Assembly (NCBI GenBank): GCA_026129135.1
Contig: JAHCIQ010000007.1
Coordinates: forward strand, 1 to 64,000
Length of the DNA stretch: 64,000 bases
Source: Cyanobacteria bacterium TGS_CYA1
GTDB lineage: Bacteria; Cyanobacteriota; Vampirovibrionia; Obscuribacterales; Obscuribacteraceae
Direction of reading: 5' to 3'
Shown one piece after another: positions 26,384 to 35,285 of this stretch (its first letter is position 1; each line of letters opens with the position of its first letter). Below the pieces are notes generated by a model. The model was not told the origin of the DNA, searched no databases, and saw nothing but the letters and a program-made list of their open reading frames with translations. The translations under genes and the position numbers were made by a program.

Positions 26384-26965
26384 CTATTTCTTCTCTTCTT
26401 TCTTATCAGCAGCGCCGCTTGATTTTGGTGCCACTGTTTTGATCACGATACCATCGAGTGGGTTCAAAATTTTGACTGAAGCAGGTACTTTCAAATCGCT
26501 GAAGTGGATTGAATCTTCGACTTGTTCGAGCAGAGTCAAATCAACTTCGATGTAGTCTGGAATATCACCAGGCAAGCATTCGATGTCTATTGAAGAAGTC
26601 ATTTCTTGCAGCTGACCACCAAGAACGACAGCTTGTGAATGACCAACATGTTTGGTTGGCACGGTCACTGTAAGTTTCTTGTCTGTGCTTACTCTGTAGA
26701 ACTCGACGTTTTGAACAACGTCGGTAGTCGATTTTCTTTGTACGTGTCTGATCAAAGCAGCTACAGGTTTGCCACCTTCAACCTTCAAATCGATAACGTG
26801 GGAGAAAGCTTCGGCTGGAAGTCTCGAAAAATCGTAGGCGGAGAATTGCAAGCTTTCGGGCTCTGCACCAGGACCGTACAATGTTGCAGGCACATTGCCT
26901 TCGCGTCTGAGCGCGTTGGGTGTTTTTGTCTCACGTTTGGTGACTGTTAGTGAAAGCTTTTCCAT
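26384..26965 (-). CDS. rplY: 50S ribosomal protein bL25 (Ctc form)
   Basis: A 193-residue long-form bL25 (general stress/Ctc type) that binds 5S rRNA. The N-terminal L25 domain (about 1-90, GNVPATLYGPG, KPVAALIRHVQ) is followed by the C-terminal beta domain (about 95-180, TVPTKHVGHS, IDIECLPGDIPDYIEVDLT). The lysine-rich tail (SGAADKKEEKK) is typical. ATG 26965 (MEKLSLTVTKRE) is chosen over an ATG at 26989. tRNA-Gln lies just upstream on the same strand. Confidence 0.93.
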   Translation of the reverse strand: MEKLSLTVTKRETKTPNALRREGNVPATLYGPGAEPESLQFSAYDFSRLPAEAFSHVIDLKVEGGKPVAALIRHVQRKSTTDVVQNVEFYRVSTDKKLTVTVPTKHVGHSQAVVLGGQLQEMTSSIDIECLPGDIPDYIEVDLTLLEQVEDSIHFSDLKVPASVKILNPLDGIVIKTVAPKSSGAADKKEEKK

Positions 26966-27004
26966 TTTTCTTCTCTCATTGTTTCGCAAGTATTACTGAT
27001 AGCA

Positions 27005-27076
27005 CTGGGGTGCAAGGATTCGAACCTCGGAATGGCTGGACCAAAACCAGCTGCCTTACCGCTTGGCGACACCCCA
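27005..27076 (-). tRNA. tRNA-Gln (UUG)
   Basis: A 72-nt cloverleaf on the minus strand. The 7-bp acceptor pairs TGGGGTG with CACCCCA. The anticodon stem CTGG/CCAG encloses loop TTTTGGT with anticodon TTG, and the T arm contains GGTTCGAATCC. The discriminator base is G and CCA is not encoded. Confidence 0.97.
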
Positions 27077-27199
27077 TCGTGCGGTCATTTGCATGACCCA
27101 GCACCGCACTATGTAGAACGGGCTGAAACATGAATTTTAGTAAGTATCCGGCTTACATGTCAACGAGATCTAACTTGATTTGAAGCACTAATAAGACAA

Positions 27200-28915
27200 T
27201 TAAATATGTCCTGTACTGCTTTTAATATTTTGCGCCTCGCTCATCAAAGACTCGGCGAACGCCATGGCGCTTTGTTTTTCACTTCCGCTCGCCATCGTTG
27301 CGAGTGCTTTTAACTTCTCTTGGCCGCTCAAAATCTGGAAATTGACCTTGGTCGAATTATCGCTTTGAACTTTATGAACCATTACATGGTTGTCAGCTAC
27401 CGAGGCTATGAGCGGTTGATGGGTGATACACAAAATTTGATGAGATCCCGCTAATTGGCAAAGCTTGTCTCTGATTCTTTGTAAAACCATGCCGCTTGTG
27501 CCGGCGTCTATTTCATCGAAAACAATGGTTGCCACCTGATCGAATCGAGCAAAAACGACTTTGAGCGCCAGGATAACTCTCGACAACTCACCACCTGAAG
27601 CAACTTTGGCAAGTGGTTGAAGCGGCTGTCCCGGATTGGCACTGAAATAAAATTCGACTTTGTCATTGCCGTTGGCATTCAAATCGTCTAGCGCTTCTAC
27701 TTCCATTTTGAATTGAGACTTTTCCATTCCCAGTTCTTTCAATTCGTGACCGACTTGTTTGCTCAATTCTTGCGCCAGAATTTTTCTAGCAGAAGTTATT
27801 TTCACTGCCAGTTGCATGCATTCTTGCAAAAACTCTTCAGTCTGCTTTTTGAGGTCTTCGACACGAAAGAGATTGTTCTCCAGCTTGTCTACTTCTTCAC
27901 TCAAGCTCTCTCTTTTTTGCACTGCATCACTGAGTGCCGGACCATATTTTTTCTTGATTGTGGACAATAAATGCAAGCGATCTTCTATCTGGTCCAGACG
28001 CTCTGGATCGGCATCGAGACTCTCTCTTGTACGACGCAGAATTTTTGCAGCATCGTCTAATTGAGCAAGCACTGTTTGCAAAATCTGAGTACATTCTTCT
28101 ACGCTCTCATCGAACTTGGTAGCGCGCTCGAGTTCTTTAAGCGCTTCGCAAACCGCATCATAAGCTGCCTTTTCATCGCCCGAAGATTCCGGACTGTCAA
28201 AGAGCAATGACATCGATGTGAAAACTGCACGTTCTATCGAAGCTAAATTAGCAAGACGATGTTTTTCTTTTTCTAGCTCGTCCCATTCACTTTCGTCTTT
28301 AAGATCTGCTTCTATGAGTTCGTTCAATTGAAAGCGAGAGAAATCCAGGCGGCGAAGCCGCTCTTCCTCGTCCATCTCGAACTCTTGAGCTTGACGTTTA
28401 AAAGCTTGATAGCGCGAAAAAGCAGTGGCATATCTTTCGACTGTCTGTTGATGTTTTTTATCCGCGATAGCATCGAGCATCGAAAGTTTGGTATTGCCCG
28501 CAAATAATGTGCGTATTTCGTGTTGCACGTGAAAGGTGAGAAGCAGGTTACGCAATTCTTGAATGGTAGCCACATTGACCATGGTTCCATTTATGCGTGA
28601 ACGTGAACCACTCTGGGTGATTTCTCTTGCAACCACAATTTCCTGGTCGCTTTCGTCTTGATCAATCAGCTCATTTTGCTTGAGCCATGCCCACACCACG
28701 CTTGAGGGCTCGAAAACGGCTTCGATTGAAGCTTTGCTTGCACCGTGTCTAATATTCGAACTGGCGCACTTGGCACCAAGCACGATATTGATGGCATCGA
28801 ATACGATAGATTTTCCGGCACCGGTTTCTCCGGTGAGAACATTTAATCCGCGATGCCACTCGAGGCTTGTGTTATCAATTAAAGCGAAATCTCTAATGCA
28901 AATGCTTTTGAGCAT
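27200..28915 (-). CDS. recN: DNA repair protein RecN
   Basis: A 571-residue SMC-like ATPase of double-strand-break repair. The N-terminal Walker A is GETGAGKSIVFDAI. Two long coiled coils (about 150-400) enclose the central part. The C-terminal ABC signature ASGGELSRVILALK and Walker B TIVFDEIDAGTSG complete the split ATPase head, then LCITHQPLIAS. Length matches the family. A 38-bp nested palindrome lies 17-54 bp upstream of the start, a possible operator. mrp lies upstream in the same direction. Confidence 0.95.
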   Translation of the reverse strand: MLKSICIRDFALIDNTSLEWHRGLNVLTGETGAGKSIVFDAINIVLGAKCASSNIRHGASKASIEAVFEPSSVVWAWLKQNELIDQDESDQEIVVAREITQSGSRSRINGTMVNVATIQELRNLLLTFHVQHEIRTLFAGNTKLSMLDAIADKKHQQTVERYATAFSRYQAFKRQAQEFEMDEEERLRRLDFSRFQLNELIEADLKDESEWDELEKEKHRLANLASIERAVFTSMSLLFDSPESSGDEKAAYDAVCEALKELERATKFDESVEECTQILQTVLAQLDDAAKILRRTRESLDADPERLDQIEDRLHLLSTIKKKYGPALSDAVQKRESLSEEVDKLENNLFRVEDLKKQTEEFLQECMQLAVKITSARKILAQELSKQVGHELKELGMEKSQFKMEVEALDDLNANGNDKVEFYFSANPGQPLQPLAKVASGGELSRVILALKVVFARFDQVATIVFDEIDAGTSGMVLQRIRDKLCQLAGSHQILCITHQPLIASVADNHVMVHKVQSDNSTKVNFQILSGQEKLKALATMASGSEKQSAMAFAESLMSEAQNIKSSTGHI

Positions 28916-28931
28916 ATTTTGTATATAGAAG

Positions 28932-28969
28932 TGGTGTCAAAGGTGATACTAGTACCGAACTTGACACCA
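28932..28969. promoter_or_regulatory. nested palindrome upstream of recN
   Basis: TGGTGTCAA (28932-28940) and TTGACACCA (28961-28969) are perfect inverted copies. They share a centre with an inner TACTAGTA (28947-28954). Such a nested dyad suits a dimeric or tetrameric repressor. It does not match well the LexA boxes I know. The same nonamer occurs as a direct repeat upstream of the 15346-16065 gene. Confidence 0.55.
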
Positions 28970-29083
28970 GTATAATGCCTTGCCGCCATTTGTGAACCCT
29001 CTTCTGCTCTCCAAAATACACGAACAGACAAGGGGCACTTGCTGCTTGTGCACCAAGAAATATCACAACTTATTGTAGCGACT

Positions 29084-30166
29084 TTATTTTGCCGAAGCAG
29101 CTGCTGGTGTGGGAGTCAGCGCGTGCACGCTTACCTGGTGAGCAACCTGCTTGGCGATATTGAAAAAGGCAAGCGCTGTAGGATTTTCAGGATCGCTATT
29201 GGTGATAGGTTCTCCAGTATCTCCACCCACTCTCACTTTGGGATCGAGTGGAATCTCTCCAAGGAAAGGAACGTTATTGTCTTCGGCTAATTTTTTGCCG
29301 CCGCCCCGACCAAAAATTTCAAATTGCTCGCTTGAGCCTGGTGGCTGGAAATAGCTCATGTTCTCGACAAAGCCAAGAATTGGAACAGACATTTGATTAA
29401 ACATCGCAAGACCTCGACGTCCATCCAACAATGCCACTTCTTGAGGAGTAGTGACGATAATTCCGCCTGAAAGCTTGGTTGCTTGAGCCATTGTAAGCTG
29501 GGCATCGCCAGTACCTGGTGGCATATCGACGATTAAATAATCCAGTTCGCCCCAATCTACATCGCTCAAAAATTGTTTGATAGCGCGGTCAAGCATGGGT
29601 CCACGCCAGATGATTGGGGTATCTTTGGCAACGAAAAATGCCATCGAAACACATTTGATTCCATAATTTTCAGCCGGAACGATGCGATTATTTTTGCCGA
29701 GCGGCTCGTAATCTTGAACGCCCAACATCAAAGGACAATTTGGCCCTGTTATATCTGCATCGAGCAAACCGACTTTGGCTCCCAGACGAGACAGTGCAAC
29801 TGCCAGATTTACAGATACTGTAGTTTTACCGACGCCGCCTTTGCCCGATGTGACAGCGATAATGTGTTGAACGCCTTCGATTGATTTTTTCTCGTTAAAG
29901 GGCGAGCGAACCTGAGCATCTGTTTCGATTGTTATTTCTTCTGCTCCAGGAATGGCCTGAAGAGCAGCGCGGCAATCGCCCTCGATTTTTTCCTTCAAAG
30001 GACAAGCCGGGGTTGTCAGTGTGAGCTTGAAACTAATTTTTCCGCCGTCAATCTTGATTTCAGATACCATGCCAAGACTTACGATATCTTTGTGTAAATC
30101 AGGATCCATGACCTGAGAGAGGGCTTCTTCCACCTGTTTCTGGGTGATTTTTTTCGAACCGAACAT
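29084..30166 (-). CDS. mrp: Mrp/ApbC-type iron-sulfur carrier P-loop ATPase
   Basis: A 360-residue protein with an N-terminal DUF59/MIP18 domain (about 5-80, TPACPLKEKIEGDC) and a ParA-like ATPase domain. The latter has deviant Walker A SGKGGVGKTTVSVNLA, LLDADITGPNCPLMLG and VDMPPGTGDAQL. It is a probable scaffold or carrier for Fe-S clusters. The CXXC seen in many Mrp proteins after VENMSYF is replaced by QPPGSS. Cyanobacterial Mrp and plant HCF101 also lack that CXXC as I recall, so this is a lineage mark more than damage. Confidence 0.92.
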   Translation of the reverse strand: MFGSKKITQKQVEEALSQVMDPDLHKDIVSLGMVSEIKIDGGKISFKLTLTTPACPLKEKIEGDCRAALQAIPGAEEITIETDAQVRSPFNEKKSIEGVQHIIAVTSGKGGVGKTTVSVNLAVALSRLGAKVGLLDADITGPNCPLMLGVQDYEPLGKNNRIVPAENYGIKCVSMAFFVAKDTPIIWRGPMLDRAIKQFLSDVDWGELDYLIVDMPPGTGDAQLTMAQATKLSGGIIVTTPQEVALLDGRRGLAMFNQMSVPILGFVENMSYFQPPGSSEQFEIFGRGGGKKLAEDNNVPFLGEIPLDPKVRVGGDTGEPITNSDPENPTALAFFNIAKQVAHQVSVHALTPTPAAASAK

Positions 30167-30294
30167 GCCAAACCTGCCTTGTTGATGCGCCGACGCCTAT
30201 TTGCGCCTGATAACTCCTTATAGATGATACATTTTAATGGCAAGCTCTATTTAGATCCTAATCAAATATTCCTTTTGAATATAAAGCGATAGTC

Positions 30295-32394
30295 ATGAAA
30301 CTTCTGCCATCCATTTTTCTGGTCCTGGTATTCGTCATGTCTATCTTTGTTTCGGCTTCGTGCATGTTCATTATCGAACCAGTGATAGCCAAAATGCTTT
30401 TGCCCTCGCTTGGCGGTGCTGGGAACGTCTGGAACACCTGCGTTTTCTTCTTTCAGCTCATTCTTTTGCTTGCTTATCTCTATGCTCATTTTTTGAATTC
30501 GAACAAACTGAGCGCAAAGGCAAGGGCTGTCATCCACCTTGGCGTTATATGGCTTGCCGCTTATTTTCTACCAATCAAAATGCCGGCAGCAATCCCAGAT
30601 CCAAAACATCCTTATTTCTGGCTTTTGAGCGCTCTCATACAAAGTATTGGCGCAATCTTTTTTGCCCTGGCATCCACTGCACCGGTTTTACAAAAGTGGT
30701 ACGCGAGCACGCGTGGACCAAAAGCAAATGATCCGTATTTTCTATACGCAGCAAGCAATCTGGGCTCGCTTGTTGGTTTGCTTTCTTACCCGTTTGTAAT
30801 CGAACGTCATATGGGGCTTGCAATGCAGACAAATGCCTTGACTTGCGTCTATTTTGCTTTTGCATTCTTAGTGACACTATGCACGGCGTTCTACGCTTAT
30901 CAAGGCAAGAATGCACCTGAATCAACTGAACCGACTGATTCAATTGAATCAACTGATTCAACTGCACCGACTAAAAAACAGTACTTACAGTGGCTTTATC
31001 TCACCATTCTGCCTGCAAGCCTCGTGCTTGGAATGACTTCTTTCGTCACCTGCGAATTGTCGGCGTTTCCGCTTTTCTGGATGATTCCACTTTCGCTCTA
31101 TATTTTGTCTTTCATCGTGGCATTTTCCTATTTTCCAGAGAAACTGCTTGGTTTAATTCGATTGCTTGCATCTTGTGGCGCCATCATTCTTTTGTTCACA
31201 ATCATTTTTAAGGAATTCACTTATTCAGATTTCGTCACTCAGTTCATTTCGCTGCATCTTTCAGTACTCTTTCTAATTAGTCTCGCCTGTCATGCCCAGG
31301 TGGCATCAAGTCGTCCCAGAACCCGATATCTTACCAATTACTACCTGGTTATCGCCCTGGGTGGAATCATCGGCTCGTCCCTCAATACATTCGTTGCGCC
31401 AGTAATTCTCAAAGATTTGAGCGAATATCAAATTGTCCTTGCCTTGAGCGCTTCTGCCCTTTTATGCACGATGCAATTTGGCAAATGGCGCGTGACCACT
31501 AAAGCAATACCATGGGTGGTTGCAAGCTCGGTCCTTGGCGTTCTGCTTATCAACGACTACAGATCCGACCCCAGAGTAGTATTGACCAAACGAAACTTTT
31601 TTGGTCTGACTCGCATTAAGGTCGACAACTACAACAATTTGTGCGAAATTCTCGATGGCGCAACTGTCCACGGTGGTCAAAGCCTCGACCCGCAAGAGCG
31701 CATGCAGCCTTACTATTACTATAGCGAAAAAAGTCCTATCTGGTCTCTCTTAAAAGTTCTCACTCATTCTATCGGCTTAAAAAAGCACGGAATCATCGGT
31801 ATGGGCGCTGGCACTATGGCAGCTTACGCAGCTCCCGGACAGAAGATGACTATGTTTGAGATTAATCCCAATGTTATATCGATAGCCACTAATCCTTTCT
31901 ATTTCACCTTTATTTATGACGCAGTGAAGCGCAAAGCGAAGGTTGATATCAAAACAGGCGATGGTCGCATCGAGATGGCTAAAGAGCCCGACAAAAGCTT
32001 TTCTTACATTGTGGTGGACGCCTACAGTTCGGATGCGATACCACTACATTTGATGACCAAAGAAGCAATCGCCCTTTACCAGAATAAACTCACCGATGGC
32101 GGTGCGATTTCTTTTCATATAACCAGCACTTATTACGATGTAAGCCCAGTATTAGCCAGAGCCGCTCAAAGCCTTGGTTTGTATGCGATTTATCTGGACG
32201 ATTATCAAAAAGAAGATAGTTTGGCGCCTGAAGAAGCTGATTCTAAATGGGTGGTGCTTGCTAAAGATCCAGCACTTGTCCGCAAACTGATAGAAGAATT
32301 CAAATGGACACCAATCAAAATAGAGGACGATGTAAGATTGTGGACAGATGATTATTGCGACATCCTGAGTGTATTACGCGAGCCTTTTTCTTAG
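30295..32394 (+). CDS. membrane-fused spermidine-synthase-like protein, copy 1
   Basis: A 699-residue fusion. The N-terminal half has about 10-12 transmembrane helices beginning with the motif MFIIEPVIAKMLLPSLGG. The C-terminal 230 residues form a spermidine-synthase-like Rossmann domain with GMGAGTMAAYA, FEINPNVISIA and VVDAYSSDAIPLHLMTKEA. Whether it makes polyamines is unclear; fused members lack a known assay here. A Ser/Thr/Glu/Pro/Asp-rich linker between helix groups (about residues 206-224) is encoded by repeats at 30911-30972. A paralogue follows directly, so this is a tandem duplication. Confidence 0.82.
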   Translation: MKLLPSIFLVLVFVMSIFVSASCMFIIEPVIAKMLLPSLGGAGNVWNTCVFFFQLILLLAYLYAHFLNSNKLSAKARAVIHLGVIWLAAYFLPIKMPAAIPDPKHPYFWLLSALIQSIGAIFFALASTAPVLQKWYASTRGPKANDPYFLYAASNLGSLVGLLSYPFVIERHMGLAMQTNALTCVYFAFAFLVTLCTAFYAYQGKNAPESTEPTDSIESTDSTAPTKKQYLQWLYLTILPASLVLGMTSFVTCELSAFPLFWMIPLSLYILSFIVAFSYFPEKLLGLIRLLASCGAIILLFTIIFKEFTYSDFVTQFISLHLSVLFLISLACHAQVASSRPRTRYLTNYYLVIALGGIIGSSLNTFVAPVILKDLSEYQIVLALSASALLCTMQFGKWRVTTKAIPWVVASSVLGVLLINDYRSDPRVVLTKRNFFGLTRIKVDNYNNLCEILDGATVHGGQSLDPQERMQPYYYYSEKSPIWSLLKVLTHSIGLKKHGIIGMGAGTMAAYAAPGQKMTMFEINPNVISIATNPFYFTFIYDAVKRKAKVDIKTGDGRIEMAKEPDKSFSYIVVDAYSSDAIPLHLMTKEAIALYQNKLTDGGAISFHITSTYYDVSPVLARAAQSLGLYAIYLDDYQKEDSLAPEEADSKWVVLAKDPALVRKLIEEFKWTPIKIEDDVRLWTDDYCDILSVLREPFS
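30911..30972. repeat. degenerate repeat in the membrane-protein linker
   Basis: Repeats of a roughly 9-bp unit resembling (ACT)GATTCAACT/GAATCAACT encode STEPTDSIESTDSTAPT, a disordered cytoplasmic or periplasmic linker of the first spermidine-synthase-like protein. The second copy has a different, non-repetitive acidic linker at the same place. Confidence 0.6.
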
Positions 32395-32419
32395 AGAATT
32401 GAATAAACTGCAAACGACG

Positions 32420-34519
32420 ATGTATATTCCACTTTTGGCTATAACACTTTGTGTCTCGGCTCTAATTATGTTCGTGATTGAACCGGTAGCAGCAAAGATT
32501 ATTTTGCCCTTGCTAGGCGGCTCCAGCTACGTCTGGAACACATGTGTTGTATTTTTTCAGAGCGTTTTGCTCTCTGCATATGTTCTGGTTTATTTATTGC
32601 ACCAGTCCAAACTAAAATTAAAAGCAAAATTGTTCATTCATGTAGCAATAGTCTGGTTGCCGCTTTTCACTCTTCCACTTCGCCCACCAGTTGAAGAACC
32701 ACTAGCCGACCATCCCTATTCCTGGCTTTTGTATACGCTCACATATATTATTGGTCCGGTCTTCTTTTCAATATCCACCACCGCACCTACAGTGCAAAAA
32801 TGGCTGGCAGACTCGACTTTGCCTCAGGCTAAAGACCCTTACTTCCTTTATGCGATAAGCAATTTTGCCGGGCTTTTGGCCTTAATTGCCTATCCGTTTT
32901 TTATCGAGCCCCATTTTTCTCTTTTAAATCAACTCGACGCTTTGAGCTTTGCTTATGCGATATTTGCACTTTTGACTACAACTTGCGCCCTCGCCACATT
33001 TAAGAATTCATCCAATAAAACAGAGCCAGTTATAGAACAAGCAAAGACTGATGAGAGTACAGAGGATGAATCTCAACCTCATTATTTGTTATGGATTTTG
33101 CTAACGGCTCTGCCTGCAAGCCTTATGCTTGGTCTGACCAATTATGTCACCAGCGAGCTTGCGTCTATTCCTCTTTTCTGGATGGTGCCGCTTGCAATTT
33201 ATATGCTCAGTTTCACTATCGCTTTTACTTATGATTGCAAACGCTTTTTGAAAGAAATGGTTATCTTGAGCGTCGCTTCGGCACTGCTCGTTTTTGGTCT
33301 TCTTTTCAATGAATCAAAAGTCCATTATGATGAAACAGTCGCATCAGGGCTTGTGACCTCAGGCATTTCACTGCACCTGATTTGTTTGTTTCTGGTGGCA
33401 CTGACCTGTCATGCCAAGGTTGCTGCTACAAGACCAAGCACAAGGCATCTGACAGCGTATTATCTAGTGATTGCACTCGGCGGAATTCTAGGAAGTTCAT
33501 TCAACAGTTTCATTGCACCGCTAATATTCAACGACATTTTCGAATATCAATTAGCCCTTGCGATAAGCGCATCAGCTCTGATTTGTACTTTTCGCTTCGA
33601 AAAAAACAGACGTTTTTTGAAAGGCTCTGCAATTTACATTGCAGCTTCTGTGGTGCTTGCCCTGCTCGTTTGCAAAATCAATCAAGACCCAAGAGACATA
33701 GTTTCTAAAAGAAACTTTTTTGGGGTGTTGAAAATAAAAACCGATCAGGCAAATAAAACAGTCCAAATATGGAACGGTGTCACTTTGCATGGGGGCGAAT
33801 TAATTGATAAAGACGGACGTAATAAGCCCATCTTTTATTATGGCGAATCGAGCCCGGTCAAGGACGTGTTCGAAATTTTAGAAGAAAAGAATTCGTCGCT
33901 AAAACAAAATCCACCATATGCAATGCTTGGACTTGGAGCTGGCGCATTGAGCCATTATGCAAAACCCGGGCAGGAATTGCTCATATATGAATTAAACCCC
34001 GGCGTAATCGATATTGCATCCAACCCCTTTTATTTTACTTATTTGCACGAAGCACGGAAACGAGGAGTAAAAATCGAGACTGTAAGCGGTGATGCAAGAG
34101 TCAATATCAAAAAGGCACCGAACAATTTTTTGCAATTGATTGTGCTGGATACATTCAGTTCCGATTCTATTCCACTGCACTTAATTACAAAAGAAGCCAT
34201 GTCGTCGTATCAAACCAAACTGAAAGACGATGGAAGCATTTTGTTCCATGTCACAAATACCTATTATGATTTGAAAAAGCCTATCGCCAGAGTGGCGCAG
34301 TCACTTGGTTTTGATGCAGTCGCAAGAGACACGTATACTTCTGCCAGAACAAAGTTTCAGGAACCTACCGACTGGATTTTGATCTCAAAAGACAAATCGT
34401 TGCTCGAACAGTTGAAAAATCAATACAACTGGCAAGAAATAGTCCCAGACGAAAAGATGCGCTTGTGGACAGACGATTATTACGACCCGCTCAAAGTGCT
34501 CTATCTGCACTTTTCGTGA
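32420..34519 (+). CDS. membrane-fused spermidine-synthase-like protein, copy 2
   Basis: A 699-residue paralogue of the preceding protein. The opening membrane motif MFVIEPVAAKIILPLLGG, WNTCVVFFQ, the second membrane block TALPASLMLGLTNYVTSELA and the C-terminal domain (GLGAGALSHYA, YELNPGVIDIA, LDTFSSDSIPLHLITKEA) align with copy 1 throughout. ATG 32420 is used. The frame is open upstream to TTG 32399 and GTG 32369; the latter would overlap the end of copy 1. The pair is convergent with the SUF cluster, 13 bp from sufT. Confidence 0.82.
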   Translation: MYIPLLAITLCVSALIMFVIEPVAAKIILPLLGGSSYVWNTCVVFFQSVLLSAYVLVYLLHQSKLKLKAKLFIHVAIVWLPLFTLPLRPPVEEPLADHPYSWLLYTLTYIIGPVFFSISTTAPTVQKWLADSTLPQAKDPYFLYAISNFAGLLALIAYPFFIEPHFSLLNQLDALSFAYAIFALLTTTCALATFKNSSNKTEPVIEQAKTDESTEDESQPHYLLWILLTALPASLMLGLTNYVTSELASIPLFWMVPLAIYMLSFTIAFTYDCKRFLKEMVILSVASALLVFGLLFNESKVHYDETVASGLVTSGISLHLICLFLVALTCHAKVAATRPSTRHLTAYYLVIALGGILGSSFNSFIAPLIFNDIFEYQLALAISASALICTFRFEKNRRFLKGSAIYIAASVVLALLVCKINQDPRDIVSKRNFFGVLKIKTDQANKTVQIWNGVTLHGGELIDKDGRNKPIFYYGESSPVKDVFEILEEKNSSLKQNPPYAMLGLGAGALSHYAKPGQELLIYELNPGVIDIASNPFYFTYLHEARKRGVKIETVSGDARVNIKKAPNNFLQLIVLDTFSSDSIPLHLITKEAMSSYQTKLKDDGSILFHVTNTYYDLKKPIARVAQSLGFDAVARDTYTSARTKFQEPTDWILISKDKSLLEQLKNQYNWQEIVPDEKMRLWTDDYYDPLKVLYLHFS

Positions 34520-34532
34520 TACTTTACACCAA

Positions 34533-34841
34533 TTACAAAATACCCAAATCCATTAAAGCTTCCTCAGAAGCCATTTTCTTTGGATCCCAGCGCGGTGTCC
34601 AGACCAGATCGATTTTTACTTCTTTGACCCATGGTAATTTCTTTACTGCTTGATGAGCTTGCCCCTGGATAACGGCACCAAGCGGGCAGGCAGGACTGGT
34701 AAGAGTGAGTTTCACAACCACGTCGTTATCTTTTACTTCGACACCATAAACAAGACCCAGGTCTATGATATTGACGTTGAGTTCCGGGTCTACGACCGTT
34801 CTCAAACTTTCTCTTACAACGTCTTCTTGCAAACTGGACAT
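34533..34841 (-). CDS. sufT: SufT/DUF59 (MIP18) iron-sulfur accessory protein
   Basis: A 102-residue stand-alone DUF59 protein with VVDPELNVNIIDLGLVYG and the conserved TSPACPLGAVI block with a key cysteine. SufT proteins support maturation of Fe-S proteins when demand is high. It is the last gene of the suf cluster, 12 nt behind sufU. Its fold and CPL motif recur as the N-terminal domain of Mrp at 29.1-30.2 kb. Confidence 0.9.
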   Translation of the reverse strand: MSSLQEDVVRESLRTVVDPELNVNIIDLGLVYGVEVKDNDVVVKLTLTSPACPLGAVIQGQAHQAVKKLPWVKEVKIDLVWTPRWDPKKMASEEALMDLGIL

Positions 34842-34853
34842 GGCTCAAGGCTC

Positions 34854-35285
34854 CTATTTGTTCTTCAAACCTTCATCAAGTGTGTTCCAGGGCAAAAGTG
34901 CGCACTTTATGCGCACCGGATACTTCTTCACACCTTGCAATGCTTCGAGCTCTTCCAGGTCTTCGCTCAGTGTGATGTCCTCGCCTTTATTGAGCATCAT
35001 ATTTTTAAATTCTGAAATAACTGCTTTTGCATCTGCAAGCGATTTGCCCAGAACCAGTTCGCTCATCATCGATCCAGAAGCGGTATTAATGGAACATCCA
35101 CGCGATTCCAATTTTATATCTGATACCACGCCATCTTCGATTTTCAAAAAGAGTCTGAGTTCATCACCACAAAGAGGATTTACGCCTTCGGTCGAAACGG
35201 TGGCGTCGTCTATAGTGCCTCTGTTGCGAGGATTATGATAATGATCGAGAATTGTCTCGCGATAAAGATCATCTACAAGCGACAT
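34854..35285 (-). CDS. sufU: SufU-type zinc-dependent sulfurtransferase
   Basis: A 143-residue SufU. Zinc and sulfur-relay residues are in place: C39 and D41 in NPLCGDEL, C64 in RGCSINTASGS, and C128 in VRIKCALLPW. This matches the Cys-Asp-Cys-Cys pattern of the Bacillus protein. It takes persulfide from SufS. It overlaps the sufS frame by 17 nt, typical for the pair. SufE is absent here, consistent with SufS-SufU. Confidence 0.93.
   Translation of the reverse strand: MSLVDDLYRETILDHYHNPRNRGTIDDATVSTEGVNPLCGDELRLFLKIEDGVVSDIKLESRGCSINTASGSMMSELVLGKSLADAKAVISEFKNMMLNKGEDITLSEDLEELEALQGVKKYPVRIKCALLPWNTLDEGLKNK

Noticed and set aside
28961-28976. TTGACA and TATAAT as a plus-strand promoter
   Set aside because: The spacer is only 4 nt and no plus-strand gene follows; TTGACA is part of the palindrome.
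32369-32419. Upstream extension of the second spermidine-synthase-like protein
   Set aside because: It overlaps the end of copy 1; the membrane segment shared with copy 1 begins at about 32420.
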